Assembly (NCBI GenBank): GCA_013396995.1
Contig: VWZP01003889.1
Location: 1,651,526 to 1,715,525, forward strand
Direction: 5' to 3'
From: Dicaeum eximium
Lineage: Eukaryota > Chordata > Aves > Passeriformes > Dicaeidae
Length of the DNA stretch: 64,000 nt
Below are positions 47,297 through 62,200 of this stretch, one piece after another. Below the pieces are notes generated by a model. That model was given only the letters and a program-made list of their open reading frames with translations, had not been told where the DNA came from and did not search any database. Numbering within the stretch: the first letter of the stretch is position 1; every line of letters begins with the position of its first letter. The translations under genes were made by a program, and so were the position numbers.

Positions 47297-50200
47297 ATGG
47301 ACCTGGTTCAGTCAGCCTCCCCAGACATCACGGTCACTCGGGGGTCCTTCAAGAAAGTACCCAGTGTCCTAAGCAGCCTCGTGGAGGAGCCTGAAAAAAG
47401 ACCTGCTGTCCCCAATCACCTGCTGGAATCAAGTAAGTTCCTGCTCTCTGACTGTTCCCAACCTTGTGGCAATTCTAGGACACACTTGACTGTTTTGGTT
47501 TTTTTTTGCAACTCCCATCTTGTTGCTTAAATTGCAGCTTCCTGAGAGCCCAAATCATGGGACAGGTAGTCAGGAAAGAACTAGTGGCTATGCTGATCCT
47601 GGCTGACCCTAAAGTTTTGGGTGGCTTGTTGAAGCCATGATGTCAAGAGATGAACTGGTGGCAGGATCTGCTGGGGTGGTGGATGGTGCCATAACTTTTC
47701 ATTTATAAATTCATGAAGTAATATATTTTCTTTTTTCCTTGATAATAAATCAATATAGCATAACTAGACTGCATCTATATAAGTACCACTCATCATGTGT
47801 GTTTCTGGTCTCTTTTTCTCCCTGTTTTGTGATCTATAGAGATTTATTCAGAACATGAGAGGAGCAGGGTTGTACAGGCTGAGCCTGCTGTGTTACACTA
47901 TGGAGGGTATGAAGTTGGAAAACATCACCAACAGATGCTGGTAAGTTCTGGAGCAGGGATCCCCTTGGGGCTCATAAAAGGGCAATAGAATCTGAGTTGA
48001 CTTCTTGTGGTCATGAAGCCTTTGCCCGGTGGACTGCTCTAAAAAGCAGCACTTAAATTCAGTGGTCCTGTGGTAACAAAAGAGATGAGTAGCAGGCTGT
48101 GAGCATCACCCTCCTTTATACTCCCAGTTTCCCATGCCTGCATCAGTGTTAGGGATATGTGAGTTGCACATCATGAATGAAGGATTTGGGCTTTAACTCC
48201 ACAAGAGACTTGTTTTCAAAATGTCCTTGAACTGTCCCTGTGTCTACAAACATGTTCACTGGTGGGAAAGTTCTGAAAGCACCTCTGGTCTTTTGCCAAG
48301 AACAATTCATTCTGAGAAAGGAAATTCTATGCATAGGTTTGCCTTTCCTTGTGAATGGTTTGGGTATTTCCTTTTCTACTCCCTACTTTCCCTTTGTCTG
48401 CCTTTGTTATTCATGTTTTAAGTGTGTTGAGACAGAGGTTGGTAATTATGTTGGAATAGGTTCTCTGAATATAATGAAAGTAAACAAATGCAGGAGGCTT
48501 TGCAGGCTGAACTGTCACTATCCAAGGGTTTGTTGGTTGTACACCAAAACAGAACCATGAAGTACTATGTAATTCCTGTTGTTTCAGATGTCCGTAAAAG
48601 TGATCAATAAATTTTGTTTCAAATAATACTTGTTTCTTTTGCACATAAGCAAAACAGCATCAGAATTTGATTCAATAGTAGCATCTTTCTAGCAAGACTA
48701 ACTCTCATTCCTTGGTGAAAAATTGTGACTCGTTTCCAAAGAATAAAAACACAGGATGTAAGTTTTGCATAATTTTATTTTAAATTCAGAGCATATTTAG
48801 AGTTATTTCTGCTAAAGTAAAAATTATTACTTCTTTGCTGTGGAAGGTTTTACGAAAAGTTTAGTTGGCATTATTAAACTGACCTCTTATATTGTAGAGT
48901 TTTGTGGGTTTTGTGTTCTTTTGTTCTACAGAAGCTGATAAATATTTCTACCAATGTAATAAACCTTCATGTAATACCACCCCAGACAACATATTTTCAG
49001 ATCAAATACAACAAAACAGTAAGTGTCAGAAAGTCTTCACACTGCTCTTTGCATGCAGCACAGGTTTTATGCCATATAAGCAGCTTTTACATGGTTTCTA
49101 TCTTGTTTTGGGTCATTTTCTAGCACCGGATTGTCCCTGGTTTGTCCCTTGTGGTTACTGTTGATTTTTGCCCTGATGAATGGAGGTATTACTATGACTG
49201 CATCCGAATTCACTGTGAGGTGAGGATTCATTGCAAAACATAGAGTTGTAATGTAATGAAACAAGTATTAGAGCATTATGATAATGATAAAGGTAAAGTT
49301 AATCTTCTAGAGACACATAGATTTATTTCCAGCGAGTCTTGATTGGAGTATTTAACTTAAAGCATTAAATTTTTTTTTTTCTGTAAACACCCCAGAGCAG
49401 TAGGCAAGGTTATATAACTTATTCTGCTATTCTTTGCCAGTAGATCAGTCTTTGTGCCACATTGATGTAATGTCTTAGCTGAGCAGCTCGGAGGAGCTCT
49501 AGAAAGTTGCATAAAGTATGGAAAGACAGAAGGATACTGAAAGCAGGTAGAATATTAACATTCTGAGGTACAACACAGTGGTAATCTTGAAGATATTTTA
49601 TGCCCACTTACTGGCCAACTATAGAGAAACTTTTTATTTCTATAACGGGCTGAGAAAGTTGTGGCTGTTCAGCCTGGGGAAGAGACGGTTATACGGAGAC
49701 CTCATAGCAGCCTTCCAGTATCTGAAAGGGACTACAAGGAAGCTGGAGAGGGACTCTTCATCAAGAGCTGTAGTGATAGAACAAGGAGTAATGGGTACAA
49801 ATTGTAAGACGGGAAATTTAGGTCAGGTATTAGGAAGAAATTCTTTACTGTGAGGGTGGTGAGACACTGGGACAGTGGCCCAGGAGGGCTGTGGATGCCC
49901 CAGCCCTGGCAGTGTTCAAGGGCAGGTTGGATAAGGCCTTGGTCAGCCCAGTCTGTGGGAGGTGTCCCTGCCAATGGCAGGGGCGTTGGGACTGGATGGT
50001 CTTTAAGGTTCCCTCCAACCCTTAACATTATATGATTCTATGATTTACTAATTGTAAGATATAAATATTTGCACTTGTTTGTTTGTTTGTTTTCAGGGAG
50101 ATGATACCTTAGTTGTTCCCATGCACGGTTACCCTGCTATGAATGTTGTAGAATTTCCATCATTTATAAATCTGTCTGATGTATCGATTGGCCGGAGGTG

Positions 50201-53200
50201 AGTTAAGGACAGACATTTGTCTACATTTTGCAATACTTGCCCAAACCCTGAAATATCCCATTTTCTTCTATTCATACAACATAATGTCTTGAAAGCCTTA
50301 AGAAAACTCAGCTACCATCTGGACTGCAAAATAGTTCTGTATGTGCACTGTTTCAGGTGCACATTCATCATAAAGTAAATCATGTGCAAGCTAAACATAT
50401 ATGAAGATGGGCCTGGTTATTTTTGCTCCTTGTATTTAGAAGTGTTTAATGAGCTAGACTTCATCTTACTTTGTCTATTGCATGGATGTAGCACTGAGTG
50501 TTCTCATGAACAAATCAGAAATAGTTGTTAATAGGAACTGGGAAGGGGAAAAGGAGAAGGCAGATTCTGTTTATTAGGGCCTAGGTGTGCAGTATATTTA
50601 CTATGTTGGTTGTAGTTATGGTGATTTGTGTTAGTGTAAAGATTTGAGTATATTCTAGGAAGTGAAAATCTTAGCAGGTGGTTTTGTCTTAGCCTATGGG
50701 TTGAAACTAACTCATGAATTTTACTGAAGCAGGGAAATATTAATAGGAAAGGCATATACAAGAAACATGCAAAATTCCACAGTAAAAATGAGCCCAGTGT
50801 TGTAGAACAACATTTGTGTCCTTTTGTTCGTTTTTTGTTTTGTTTTGTTTTTCTAATCCCCTTTAGTCTGTTAAATTTCAGTGAATCATAACATTGTGAG
50901 TTTTTCACAGGACTGAGCAAAACTCCTGATATTCTGGGGCCTCTAGGCATGATGTGATTCTGTTATTTGCTCCATTTTAGTGCTGGTGTATACAGAATTT
51001 TCATATCTCAGAACACAGAAAAGATATTAGAAAGAGAACAAAATATAATTTTAAATAATGAGAAATTTTTTTCAACACAGCAGGGATGCTCCTGAGGAAA
51101 TTTGGAAGAATTCCTGAAGACAAAACTTGTGGTTTTAAACTTTAATTTTTACCAGTATTTTTCAGCAGTAAACTATTAAAAAGTTTCTAAAAATGAAAAC
51201 TTTCTGAGATAGCTGGTACTTTACAGAACTCGAGAGAATTTGGGCTCAATCCATAGCCCGTGAAGTGAATGGAAAAACTGCCTTTTACTTCCATAAATGT
51301 AGGATAAAATCAATATTCTACCACCCACCATTCTTCTTAGGTACACAAGGGCAACAGGTGGCATATTTGGCTTGTTTTTAAGGCACTGTGGTTGCTGTTC
51401 AAGCTGCACTATACCCTAAAACCAACTGACTGCCCAGTTTGCCGTTGCATCTTCTTTGTGAACAGGCCATAGTAAGGCAGAAAAAAAAGAATTTGGCTAT
51501 TATTGCTTATTTCTTTAGGCATTTTCAGATGTGCTTTCCAGAGGAACACTGTGTGTAACATTCATTCTTTGCTAATCAGCGGGATAGGATTTCAGTAAGA
51601 GGATTGATAAAAACCAGAAATAAGCCTGTGTAAATGGATCTTGATTTGCAGGGTGATGAATGGTGGTGCACCAGTGCTTTTGTGTTTCAGTTTGGTCTGT
51701 GAAAACACTTGCATGCAAAGGCAAGACAGGTTGAAAAGATGTGTGCTAATACTCCTCACACAACCTGCATGCGACATAAAGGGCTATTCTAAAAATTAGG
51801 CCCCAGCATCATTATTTCTACAGTGGTTAGAGTTCAGTCATTCTGATGTGTTGGAGTTTTCAACACTTTCTTTTCTCATTGTCTTTCACAAAGAGGGCCG
51901 TGGGAAAAGGCTGATTTCTGGTTCTGTACTCATTGTTGCTCCAGTTTGCATTGTTTGTACTTGCTAGATATTACAGTCTGTAAGAATTCGAGGATGGGCA
52001 TAAATGACTTCCAAAAAGTAATTAAAAAAAAATTTCCATAATCAAATTCTGTATGGGTAGGAGAAAGTAATGTGCAGCATTCAAATCAAGATTTAGCTCT
52101 TATTTCCTGGGGTTAGGCGAAAGATCTGAAATATTTTGCTATTTTGGGACAGTGAGAAATTATGATTTTCACATTAATAAGTAACCCACCTCTCTGAATG
52201 CAGGTAATTTAGTGTGTGGTGTGTATAATACAATTTCCCAGCTTGTAATTGCTGAATAACTGTATTTTGATTAACTTAATTTTTCCTTTATCTCTTTTCA
52301 GTAAGGAATATGTTATCCCATTGCAGTGCAGCTGTCCCATAGATTTTGAATTCCACATTGATATTATTCAGCCTCACAGAGCCTTCACTGTCCAGCCAAC
52401 ATTTGGTAGGCTGACTTCTTTAAAATTCTAAATGTGAAATGTGTATTTATTAAGTGTAGTTACTTGTGACAGTGTATTCAGTGTCATCCAGAAAAAACCT
52501 TTGCCTCAGGCAAAACTTTTGCAGGTTAATGCTGCCAGTCATTTGCAGCCTCATGGCAAATAGCCATCTTGGCTGTAAGTTCCTTTAGGTAATGCCCAGC
52601 TCTGACAAAATACGGGAATGGGATGTTCCAAATGGTCCATGTGGCCTTTATCTTCCCAGAAGACTATCCCTGAAAATAGGGTCATCCCAATAAAACTTAA
52701 GTCAGAAATTTTGGTAGCCTGAAATTATGGCTGAAGGCCATCTGAAAAGCACTGAAGAGTTTCAGCTCCTACTCAAAACCATTGTGCTCAGAGTAATAAT
52801 AGAATCACTTAGGTTGGGGAAGGCCCTGAATGTTTAGGGATGTGAATGGTGGTTGAAGTGGTTGAGAAAATAATGGAATAGGTAGTAAGGAAATAAGATC
52901 AAGCAGAGACAGGTAATGCATCAAATCTAGATGAGTCCCCTAGCTTGGAAAAGCACAGAGGAATATGTTTATAAACGCATTGCCCATGAAAGCAGAAAGT
53001 GCTAAAGACTTAAGACTAGCAGATGCAAGTGCAGAATTTCTACATATAAACAGGCAGTTATTTTCACAGCAGTATGAAGTATTGTAACCCTACTGTCAAA
53101 TCTCTCTGCTATTGCAAAATATCTTCTCTTATCTGGCAGCAAGATATAGTTTTTGAAAAATGCTTTGAGACCTGAAAGATTTTCCATGCCTACTGCCATC

Positions 53201-56200
53201 CACTCAAACAATTAAGTTGTTTAAAAAAAAGTAGCCCAGAATCAATTCTAGTACGCTTACCTTACGGGTGGGATCATGTTATATGGGCTCTTACTGTTTT
53301 TCTCCTCTAATCACAGGAATCATTCCAGCCAATGGAAAAGTCAAAGTAACTGTGAAGTATTCCCCATTTGAGTATGGAACAGCACAAATGGCAATGCAGT
53401 TACGGATTTCAGAGTTCCACTCAAAACCCTATATGTGTGTATTCACAGGAACATCAATACCACATCTGGCTCTCATGTATGTGTGGCTGACTGGTCTTTG
53501 AGTGTTTTTGTCCAGTTCAAAAAGATACTCCTGTAATAGGATTTCATACAATTTTGCTATGATCTTTTTAAGCATTGGTTTCTTTGGAGACTTACAATGC
53601 ACTGATGTAATTCTACTGTTGATACATGTACCTGCTTTTTCACACTGTTTGTTTAGAAAATCCTTCATCTATATGAAATGAAACAAACAAAATAAATATA
53701 ATGAGAAGTTACATATCCTTAAAGAAGTGTTGAGCATCCTCAGCTTCTATAATTACCACTCATTATTCTTATTGTTGAGGCCTTGCAAGGTGCAGGGGAT
53801 TTTGAGGCTTTTGGTCTGTACTTAATTTTTTTGTGAAAAAATTGGACTTATATGCTATTTAGGGAGTACTTACAAAAGGAATATGTGTTCTTCTGACATC
53901 TAGAAAACAATATTTTGATGAGCAACAAAGTCATCCAGAGAAAAAAGCTGTGTCTGGAAAACCCATGTTGTGGAGAAGAGACCGGTTCAGCCAACTACAG
54001 TCAAAGCCTACTCAAAAACTAAAGGTGTGAAAAGATAATAATTACAAGTACTTTTCTGGGCTGGAAATCTTTCATGTTTCATATTTTTTCCTATTAATTT
54101 ATATCTCATAGGAAATTGAATACCAGAACCTCAGATTCCCCACAGACTTGTCAAATCCGTATGCTGTAGCTACTGTTTTGATTCAGGAACCAGGCAAATT
54201 GAAGTTAAAGGACATAAAAGAAGGTAAAGTAATTAAGCAGCATAAACTTGGTCTTAGCATTATTTGTAGCTCTAATGAGGAGCTTGGCTTCAGAATTGCT
54301 GAGGTGATATGACTGTTGTTTCTGTGAGAACTCTCATCTTAGCTTTATGTATTAATGGGTACAGTTATCTTAATGGATGGTTTTCACAATAAAAAATCCT
54401 CTCTAGACTGCGGTGTGATATGGCTTTCTGATGTTCCTGCAGCCCTGTCCCAAGGCAAAGCAGGGAAAAAAACCAGACAGATGAAGGATGCAATATTTCA
54501 ACTAAAAGTCAAACAGAATGTTCAGGAAGAGGAAGCAAATCATCTAAAGTGGTAAGTGTTAGTTAAACATTTTAGTTAACCATGTTAACAATGCTGGGAT
54601 TTGCTTAAGACCTCTATGAGTGACGTGTGCAATGTCCACTAGTGCAGAATGCTGCCATTTGGAGTCTTGATACATTTGGTTTAAGCCTAAATTACTGTTG
54701 TTTTATTTAAATTTTTTTCTCTGCTAAGAGAGAAAAAAAGCAGACTCCGTAGTAATCCATAGCATTACCCAGTCAAGACTTTGATTGCCTTATTGTTCTA
54801 TTCAAAAAGAAACCTCCTGAAAACCTGGTTCACCTAACCTTGTTCTCAGGCATCTCGTCTTGTGCCCTTAAGGGCAAAGGAAGATTTTGTCATGGCTGTC
54901 AATAAATCGAGGCTAAAATGAATAATGGAGTAAGAGCAGAATTACACTTGGAAGTGTTCAAAAAACATGTAGTGCCAGATATGGACATAGTTTAAGTTGA
55001 CTGTTAGGTAGTATTACTTTAATGTCTGGACTCATTTTAGTGGATTTTTCAAACCTTCATGATTTCATGATTCTATTGTACATCAAATGGTGCAAAGCAG
55101 AACATAATTGATTCTGTAAGCATATGATGATTCCATTTGAAATCCATAGATCATCTCATATACTGAATGTCATGGACACCTAGGCACCTCAGGAAGAGGG
55201 GAGTAAGTCTGTTAGCCTTTGAATAAAGCAAACTGTGCATTAAGTAAAGTGTTTTCTTGTCTCCACTGTAAATGCAGGCAAGTTCATAAGGGAAGTGATC
55301 CAGTCTCTGTGGAGTTTAAAAAAGAGATTATTGAAAGCCGGCAAAGGGAAGAAGAGCAATACAAGGTTACTCTGCTGTTTTTTTTCTCTAAATTTCAAAT
55401 CAAACTTATACTTTCAGATTATGCAGTGCACTGTGAATTGTATCAAGCTCTCTACATGTTCAGTTTTTCTTCATTAATCAATACAAAACTCTGCTAGTTG
55501 AGCTTGTAACTGCAGTCATATCTTTATTGTGCCTGTGCATCACTGTTTTAGGGGTGTTTTTATCTTGAAGGTAGACAGAGAGAAGGATAAGGTATTATCA
55601 GAAGTGCAGCAGTATTTGCCCAAGTGAGCAGATTTGTACCCAGCCACCCAGTCTCATCAGAGTGCCACATTCCAGCATAATCCTGTCAGCAGCAAGGCCA
55701 CATCCAACATTCTGTTTGTACTGAACCTCTGAGGAGCTGCTGTCCTGAATGGCTCACATTCAAAGAGCTGGATCCAGTCAGTACTCCCACACAGAGCCAT
55801 GGGGAGATAATTCATCAGGTTGCGCTTCTGCATTTTCACACTCTCTCTTTGGTTTTTTCCAGTCAGTGCAGATTGTGGGTCCTCTTCCACAGGGGTGACA
55901 AAAGCAATAAACAATACTTGGTGGCAGGAAATATTTTTCCCAGTGTGACACAGCCCTGAGGGACAGGTGTAGCCTGTCTCCTTTGTCCTGCCTCCTGGGT
56001 ATTCAAGTAGCTTCTGGCATCCCACTGACTTCCAACTGTTTGTGGCAGTGAAATTATTTATACATAGGGTAAAGGCTTGATTTTTACACTGAATTAGGCA
56101 ATATAAAGCATTATATTTAATACTAAAAAGAAGGAAATGGCTGAAAAAGGATCTAAATTGTGAGACTGATGTATCACTGAATTAGTCGCAGAAGCACTTA

Positions 56201-59200
56201 TTTCCCAACCTGCTGATTTGGCTATGCAAAGCAAACCATGTTTCATTAGGACAGAGATTTGATTGAAACTCAGACCTGAAAAGACAATTTTTCTACTTTG
56301 TTTGACTTGCTTAAGGGTTGCAATAATCACATCCTAAGAGGGAATGAAGTCTGTGTTTTGTTAAACGCCTCCAGAGTGTTACATTGTGAGTTTCCCTAAT
56401 TGTAATGGAGGAAAGAATTCACTGGATGCTTTATGCTAATGTGATTTTTCTTTAAATTAGCTCCAAAGAGGAGATCCTATCATAGAACAAGAGTTTCAGA
56501 GGAGTGAAGTAGAAGTTTCCTTCAGACGTGTTACCCGGCACATTGACCAGGTTTGTTCATTTGTTTTTATAGCCTGCTATATGCATGCTAAATTATCACC
56601 TCCCAAGCTAACAAATAGCCATAGATGTTTGACACTGAATACTTTGCCTCCTGATATTCCTATTTCTGTGTCAGTGCCTTATTTCCCATTTTCTTTTAGG
56701 TAAGGCAAGCACCATGCTACATGCATAACTCATCTTCTAATGTTCTGATCTAGTATGAGAGTCAAGTGGAAATCTGCAGGCCTAACCTGAGATTTATATT
56801 GCTTGTTTCTGAAAGATCTCTCAGGAGAAGCTTTCTCATGCCTCATTTTAAGGTTAAGCATATCACAAGACTTCCAACCTTTATCTGCAGGTCAGATTGA
56901 CAGGAACCTTTCTGGTACTTAGATTTTTTTGCCCTTCTTTTTGGTGTCTTTCACTCTTCTTTGGGTGTGTTCCATTATTGGAGAGAGGATACTGGTTTTG
57001 CTGGGCAGCTGGATTGAGTCCTTATAGCTATTTCAACTTCATGTCTGTGTAAGGTAAAGTGTGTATTTGGTAGAGCCCCTGTCCAGTCTCTCTGCTGTCC
57101 AGCTGCCCATGGAGTGCACTGAAGTCCTAGTCTGTGCTTGTCATTTGTGTGGATGCAGACCATGCCACGTTTTTTATCTCTGGTGCTACATCTGCAAACA
57201 CTTGGTGATTACCTCCCATTAAGCCCTGCAGTGAAGGCTTCTGGTTAAATGCCAATGCTGCAAATATTTTCACTGGACCTAATTTCAATATTTAGAAATA
57301 ACATACGGATCCAGGCCAAAGAATGGCTTGGGATGGAGAAAATGTCTACCTTATCTAGTTGTAAAAAGGGTTGTCCTTTTTCTTTTCCGTTTCTTTTTTT
57401 AAAAATACACTATGCAGCAACCAAGTGTCCAGCCCACATTCGACTTGCTCCATAATGACCCTTGGGACAGCAGAAAGAGGATGTTCAGGAAATTCCAACA
57501 AGCAGCATACAAGGTAAAGTGAACAACCAGAATGCAGTGGGAGAGCATGACACCTGGGAAACTGCACAAAAGAACATGCAACCAGCACATAAAGACTGTT
57601 CACAGCTAACTAGAGATTTAGTGGTTTAATAAATATGCCCTTACTTCACCAAGAAATAAGAATCTGGAGTAAGTTTTGTATTCAACTCATCTTTCATATT
57701 GCAATTGATATTAAAAAAATGCAGATGAATTCAGATTTCTTTTAAAGTAAAAAATATTTATGTACAAACAAGATTTAAAAATGCATATAGAATACTGCAC
57801 TCAGTTTTGGGCCCCTAGTACAAGAAAGACTTTATTAAGCTGGAGTGAGTTCTGTGTACAGCCACCAAGATGTTCAGGGCTTAGAGCACTTATTCTGTAA
57901 GGAGACACTTAATCTGGAGAGGGAGAGTAGAGGGAGAAAGCAGCACCTTCAAACTCCTCTGAAGTTACTGATAGTAGAGAATCTTTGCAATGTTGCATGA
58001 TGGGGACATGGGAAACAACAGGTAGAAATTCAAATAAAAGAGGTATAGACCTGGAAACTGAAGACCAATCAGTAAAATCACTTATTTCATTTGGTTTAAA
58101 TATTATCTTGCATCACCACTGTTATTTCCCCAGTAAATCTTAATGTAGCAAGCAAGATGGAAATGTCCTGCTCTTCTAGTGTCTAGTCTGTATATTCTTC
58201 AATCTATTCATAATACTGAGGTCTTGAAATTAAATGCTCTTCTTTGTATTGTATAAATAAAGAGGTGACCAAATGGCCCCACTTGGTATTAAAACCTAGA
58301 ATTCTTCATTTTTACCCTCTAGGGTATGGGCAAAAACACAGTGCAGGTTGCTGTTTACTCTCCTCATTCTCAGAGGCACAAATATTCATATGGCCCTGGT
58401 TAACTGACTGTATATGCCAGTCAACACAGCTAAAGGATTAGAAACTAGCAAAAAAAAAAAAAAAGTCTGGTTAACCTGTAAGACTACATTAAAAAATTTA
58501 ACTGTATTTATTGTATAATGCCATTATAGAGTTGAGATCCATTTTACATATTTCCTTCCCATTTTCTCCTGAACAGAAAACTGTTAAACATTCTGAACTA
58601 GAGATGTCTGAGTGAGCTCTGGAGAATAAATACAGGTGTAACATATACAGTATTTCTATGGCTGTAAATCTTAAGGTGTTTGACTTAAATTTAAAAATCA
58701 TTCTCTCAGATTTTGGTTCAGATTCGTCTAAATCGTTTATTGCTTCTGTTCCGTGGACTGACCAGGGAGGCCAGAGGTCTGGAGGAAGGGTCTGTGTCTG
58801 GTAAGGATTAGAAGAAAAAATTGATGTTTTGGCCATGGGCTGTGATAATTCAGGTTGTGCTGCAGTGTGTCAGGTGCGTTACATATAAACATGAAGACAG
58901 AGTCCTTAGAAAGGAGTCTTCCAGAAAAAAAATAGAAGTGTGACAAGGTAAAGGCATAGAGTGATTTGGATTGGATGGCCTTTAAAGGCCATTCGGTCCA
59001 ACCTCCCTGCTATGAGCAGGGACATCTTCAATGAGAGAAGGTTGCTCAGAGCCCTGTCCAACCCAACCTTAAATGTTTTTTCAGGGATGGGACATCCACC
59101 ACCTCTTTGGGCAACTTGTTCCAGTGTTTTACCATCCTTGTTGCAGAAAAAATTCTTCCTTGCATCTAGTCTGAAACTACCTTTAGTCTGAAACTGCCTT

Positions 59201-62200
59201 CCTTTAGTTCAAAACCATTACCACTTGTCCTATGGCAACAGGCCCTGCTAAAAGGTGGAAATGGCTGTAGTCAAGATACATCTATTTTCCATACACATTA
59301 TTTATCATGTTTAAGAAATGTGATTAACTATTCTTAGGAGCCTTGCAGTTTATCTACTTAATAACAGGGCAGAAGCTGTGGATACTCCATCGTTGGAACT
59401 GTTCAAGGCCAGGTTGGGTGGGGCTTTGGGCAACCTGATGTACTGACAGATCTCCCTGGCCCTGGCAGAAGGGTTGGACTGGGTGATCTTTAAAGGTCCC
59501 TTCTAACCCAAACCATTCTGTGGTTCTGTGTGTAGGCCTGAGGAGCAGTGAAAGGGCAGAAGGGACTGTGTGAGAGACAGGGAGATGAACAGATCAGGTG
59601 GAGCCCAAGAGGTGAGAGTCACAGGATGAGAGGAGCTCACTGCAGGGGGGATGGAAGGGCAAAAGACATCTGAATGTGATGAAGGCAAGATGTCTGAACT
59701 CAGTGAAATGAGACAGTAGGAACCATGAGACACATTACCAAGTGGCCAGTACTGGGTTGAGTTTTTATCCTCATTGTTTTCTTATAGAAGTGGTTTTAAT
59801 AAATCGCTTTTCTTTTTTTTTTTTTTTTTTAACTGAAATGAAAGTGCTGGTCTGGAAAAGTGACTTGTTATTTAACATCATAGAAGAAAACTGGCTTTGG
59901 ATGGGAGTCACAGTTGGATAAATGGGAGACAGAGAAGAATTTGTTTCCCACTCCCTTGTAGACACACACAGTTTGCCAGCTCCTGAGACACACTGTTCCA
60001 TAGTAGGCCTTTTCCTGGTTCTGCAGATAGGCACTTTTAATTCCCACGATGCAGGAGATGCAGGAATGCTGCAAATAGAAGGTGCAATGACATCTAGTGC
60101 AAGAGAGGCCTCTGACTTGCCTCAGCCTTGCTGAGAACCATGCTGGAAGGAGTGGGCTGTAATGTCTTCTTAGGAAAAGGGAAATTAGATCTGTCTGCTA
60201 TTCAAGGTATTGTGCTCATATCTTGTAGATGTGACATTTAAAGTCTTTAGGAAATATTAACTTACTTTTTATATTAAAATTACTAGACATCTTGGTTTAG
60301 GGAAATGTTAAATACATCTTGTGGCTTGATTCTATTTCTGAAACAGTGTATTAAAATATATTACAAAGTCTTAATATTTGGTTTCCACTCACGACAGGAA
60401 GCAGGAGTTTCAGCAAAGCAGAGAAGAGTGAAGAATATAAGGATTTTTCTTCCAGGATATCTGAAGATCGTATATTGCCTTTTGAATTCCCCTTTTATAG
60501 TTCCCATGAACTACAGAGTTATTTGGTAGGTACAGTAACTCAGATGTTAGTCAGCGCTCTAGACAGAATTTTGTTGAAGACATTGGCCCCAGGGCTGGTA
60601 GTCCTTTTGTCAAAATTTCACAGTGTGACTGGTGTTCTGGGTTCTGGCAAATTAATTCAGGACTTCAGATTTACTAAGGGTTCTTCTGAAAACAGTAAAA
60701 AAAATCTTTTCATTATCTTAATTGTATCCTAAAATTGTGAGCAATACATTAATGCTTAGAGTTAGTTAACATCCATTTTTCAGAAGAAAAGTAAAAAAAT
60801 AACTGAAATGCTGGAGACCAGGAAAGAATAGAAATATCAAACTGTATAAAATAAATACATGCATAATTATTTCCATATGTTTTCAATTAGCTGTGCTCAT
60901 GGATTGCTGCCAATACAAAACAGAATGCCCACCTTATTACTGGTTTTACATACTGCTCTGTTTCAGGCACCTGATGCTCTTGGCCTAGTTCCTATTGAAT
61001 CTGTAGATGTGAAAGTTGAACACATTTTTCCTTTTTATGACTTGAAGGTGAGTCAGTATAGCTCCCACATGTTTCTCTTACCTGTCCAGTTAAATGTTCC
61101 AGCCTGATTCAGTGGCCTCTGTGCAGCCCAGTGAAAATGTTACCTTAATAAGGCTGTATGATTAACATGCTGTTACTAAAACCAAATCTCACCAATTTAC
61201 ATAAGTAACCAGTTTACAGCCAGCAATAATCCCCTCTCTCCAGACAGAGATGAATCACTTCAGCTGAAATTATTGTATCTCAAAGATCAAAGTCCTGGTG
61301 CAGTATGGCTTCTCAAAGTTTTGGTTATATACCATGTCCTGGCAGAGTGTTCCAAGTGTCTTTTACCATGGAGATGTGATGTGTCCATGATAAAGCCAAA
61401 TGTTCTGCTCCATCTATGAGTTAACTGAAAGTGATTATTGTCATTTCCTGCATCACATCTTTTTTCTTTGCACTTAGGTTCCTCAGCATTGCAACATAAT
61501 GAAGTATCAGCCATTCTGTACACACTATGCAGCTACAAGTTACAAACCTGTAAAACTTTCCCGACCACTGAGGGAGGGAGCCCAGGTAACAAAGTCACTC
61601 CCAACCCTACATTTCCAATTATTTGATTAATTTTGCCTCAACATTTTATACCGGAAGATTTTCTACACACTAAAAATCTTTGATGTCTGTGTTTTTCAAG
61701 GATGAATTGATTCAAGTAGTTCCTTCTCCTGAGGGGCAGCTCTCTCAGAGGACAGATTTTGACAGAGAAGCAGCAGAAGGGAATATTAGCCTGTTAAACC
61801 TGGTTCCTCCCCAAGCTTTAGTCCACCCAGCAGAGAGCAACCCACTTCGCATTTTTGTAAGTAGCTTCCATAAGGAATCTAAGAAAGAAGCAGAAATGTG
61901 CTTGTTTCATCAGAAGCCTGATGTGGAATTTGTGGGCAACTTTCTTACTCAGATTGGTTATAAAACTATCCAGAGTGAGAGTAAACCTTCATGGTGCAAG
62001 CTCTGATAGATAGGAGTCACAGAGTGCATCCCACTGAGAGGGCCACCATTTCAGTTTAGAGTTGGTTTTGATCAGTTTGGGGGAGGGATGATAAGACAAA
62101 ATTGCAGTGAAAGCAGAGAACTGGAGAGTCTTCCAGTCTGACATTCCACAAATTATCAATGATCACAGGATTTCTGGGAACACCCAGAAACCTTCTCTTC

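Larger units (their letters stand above)
47840..53476 (+). other. CFAP221: CFAP221 exons 3-8: Ig-like (ASH/MSP-type) N-terminal region
   Basis: These exons encode AVLHYGGYEVGKHHQQML, NLHVIPPQTTYFQI, VPGLSLVVTVDFCPDEWRYY, YVIPLQCSCPIDFEFHIDII, FGIIPANGKVKVTVKYSPFE and YGTAQMAMQLRISEF. The alternating beta-strand pattern, the IIPANGK turn and the VTVxxxP motif are typical of PapD/ASH-type domains in central-apparatus proteins such as HYDIN. Two such domains in tandem are inferred. Confidence 0.75.
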
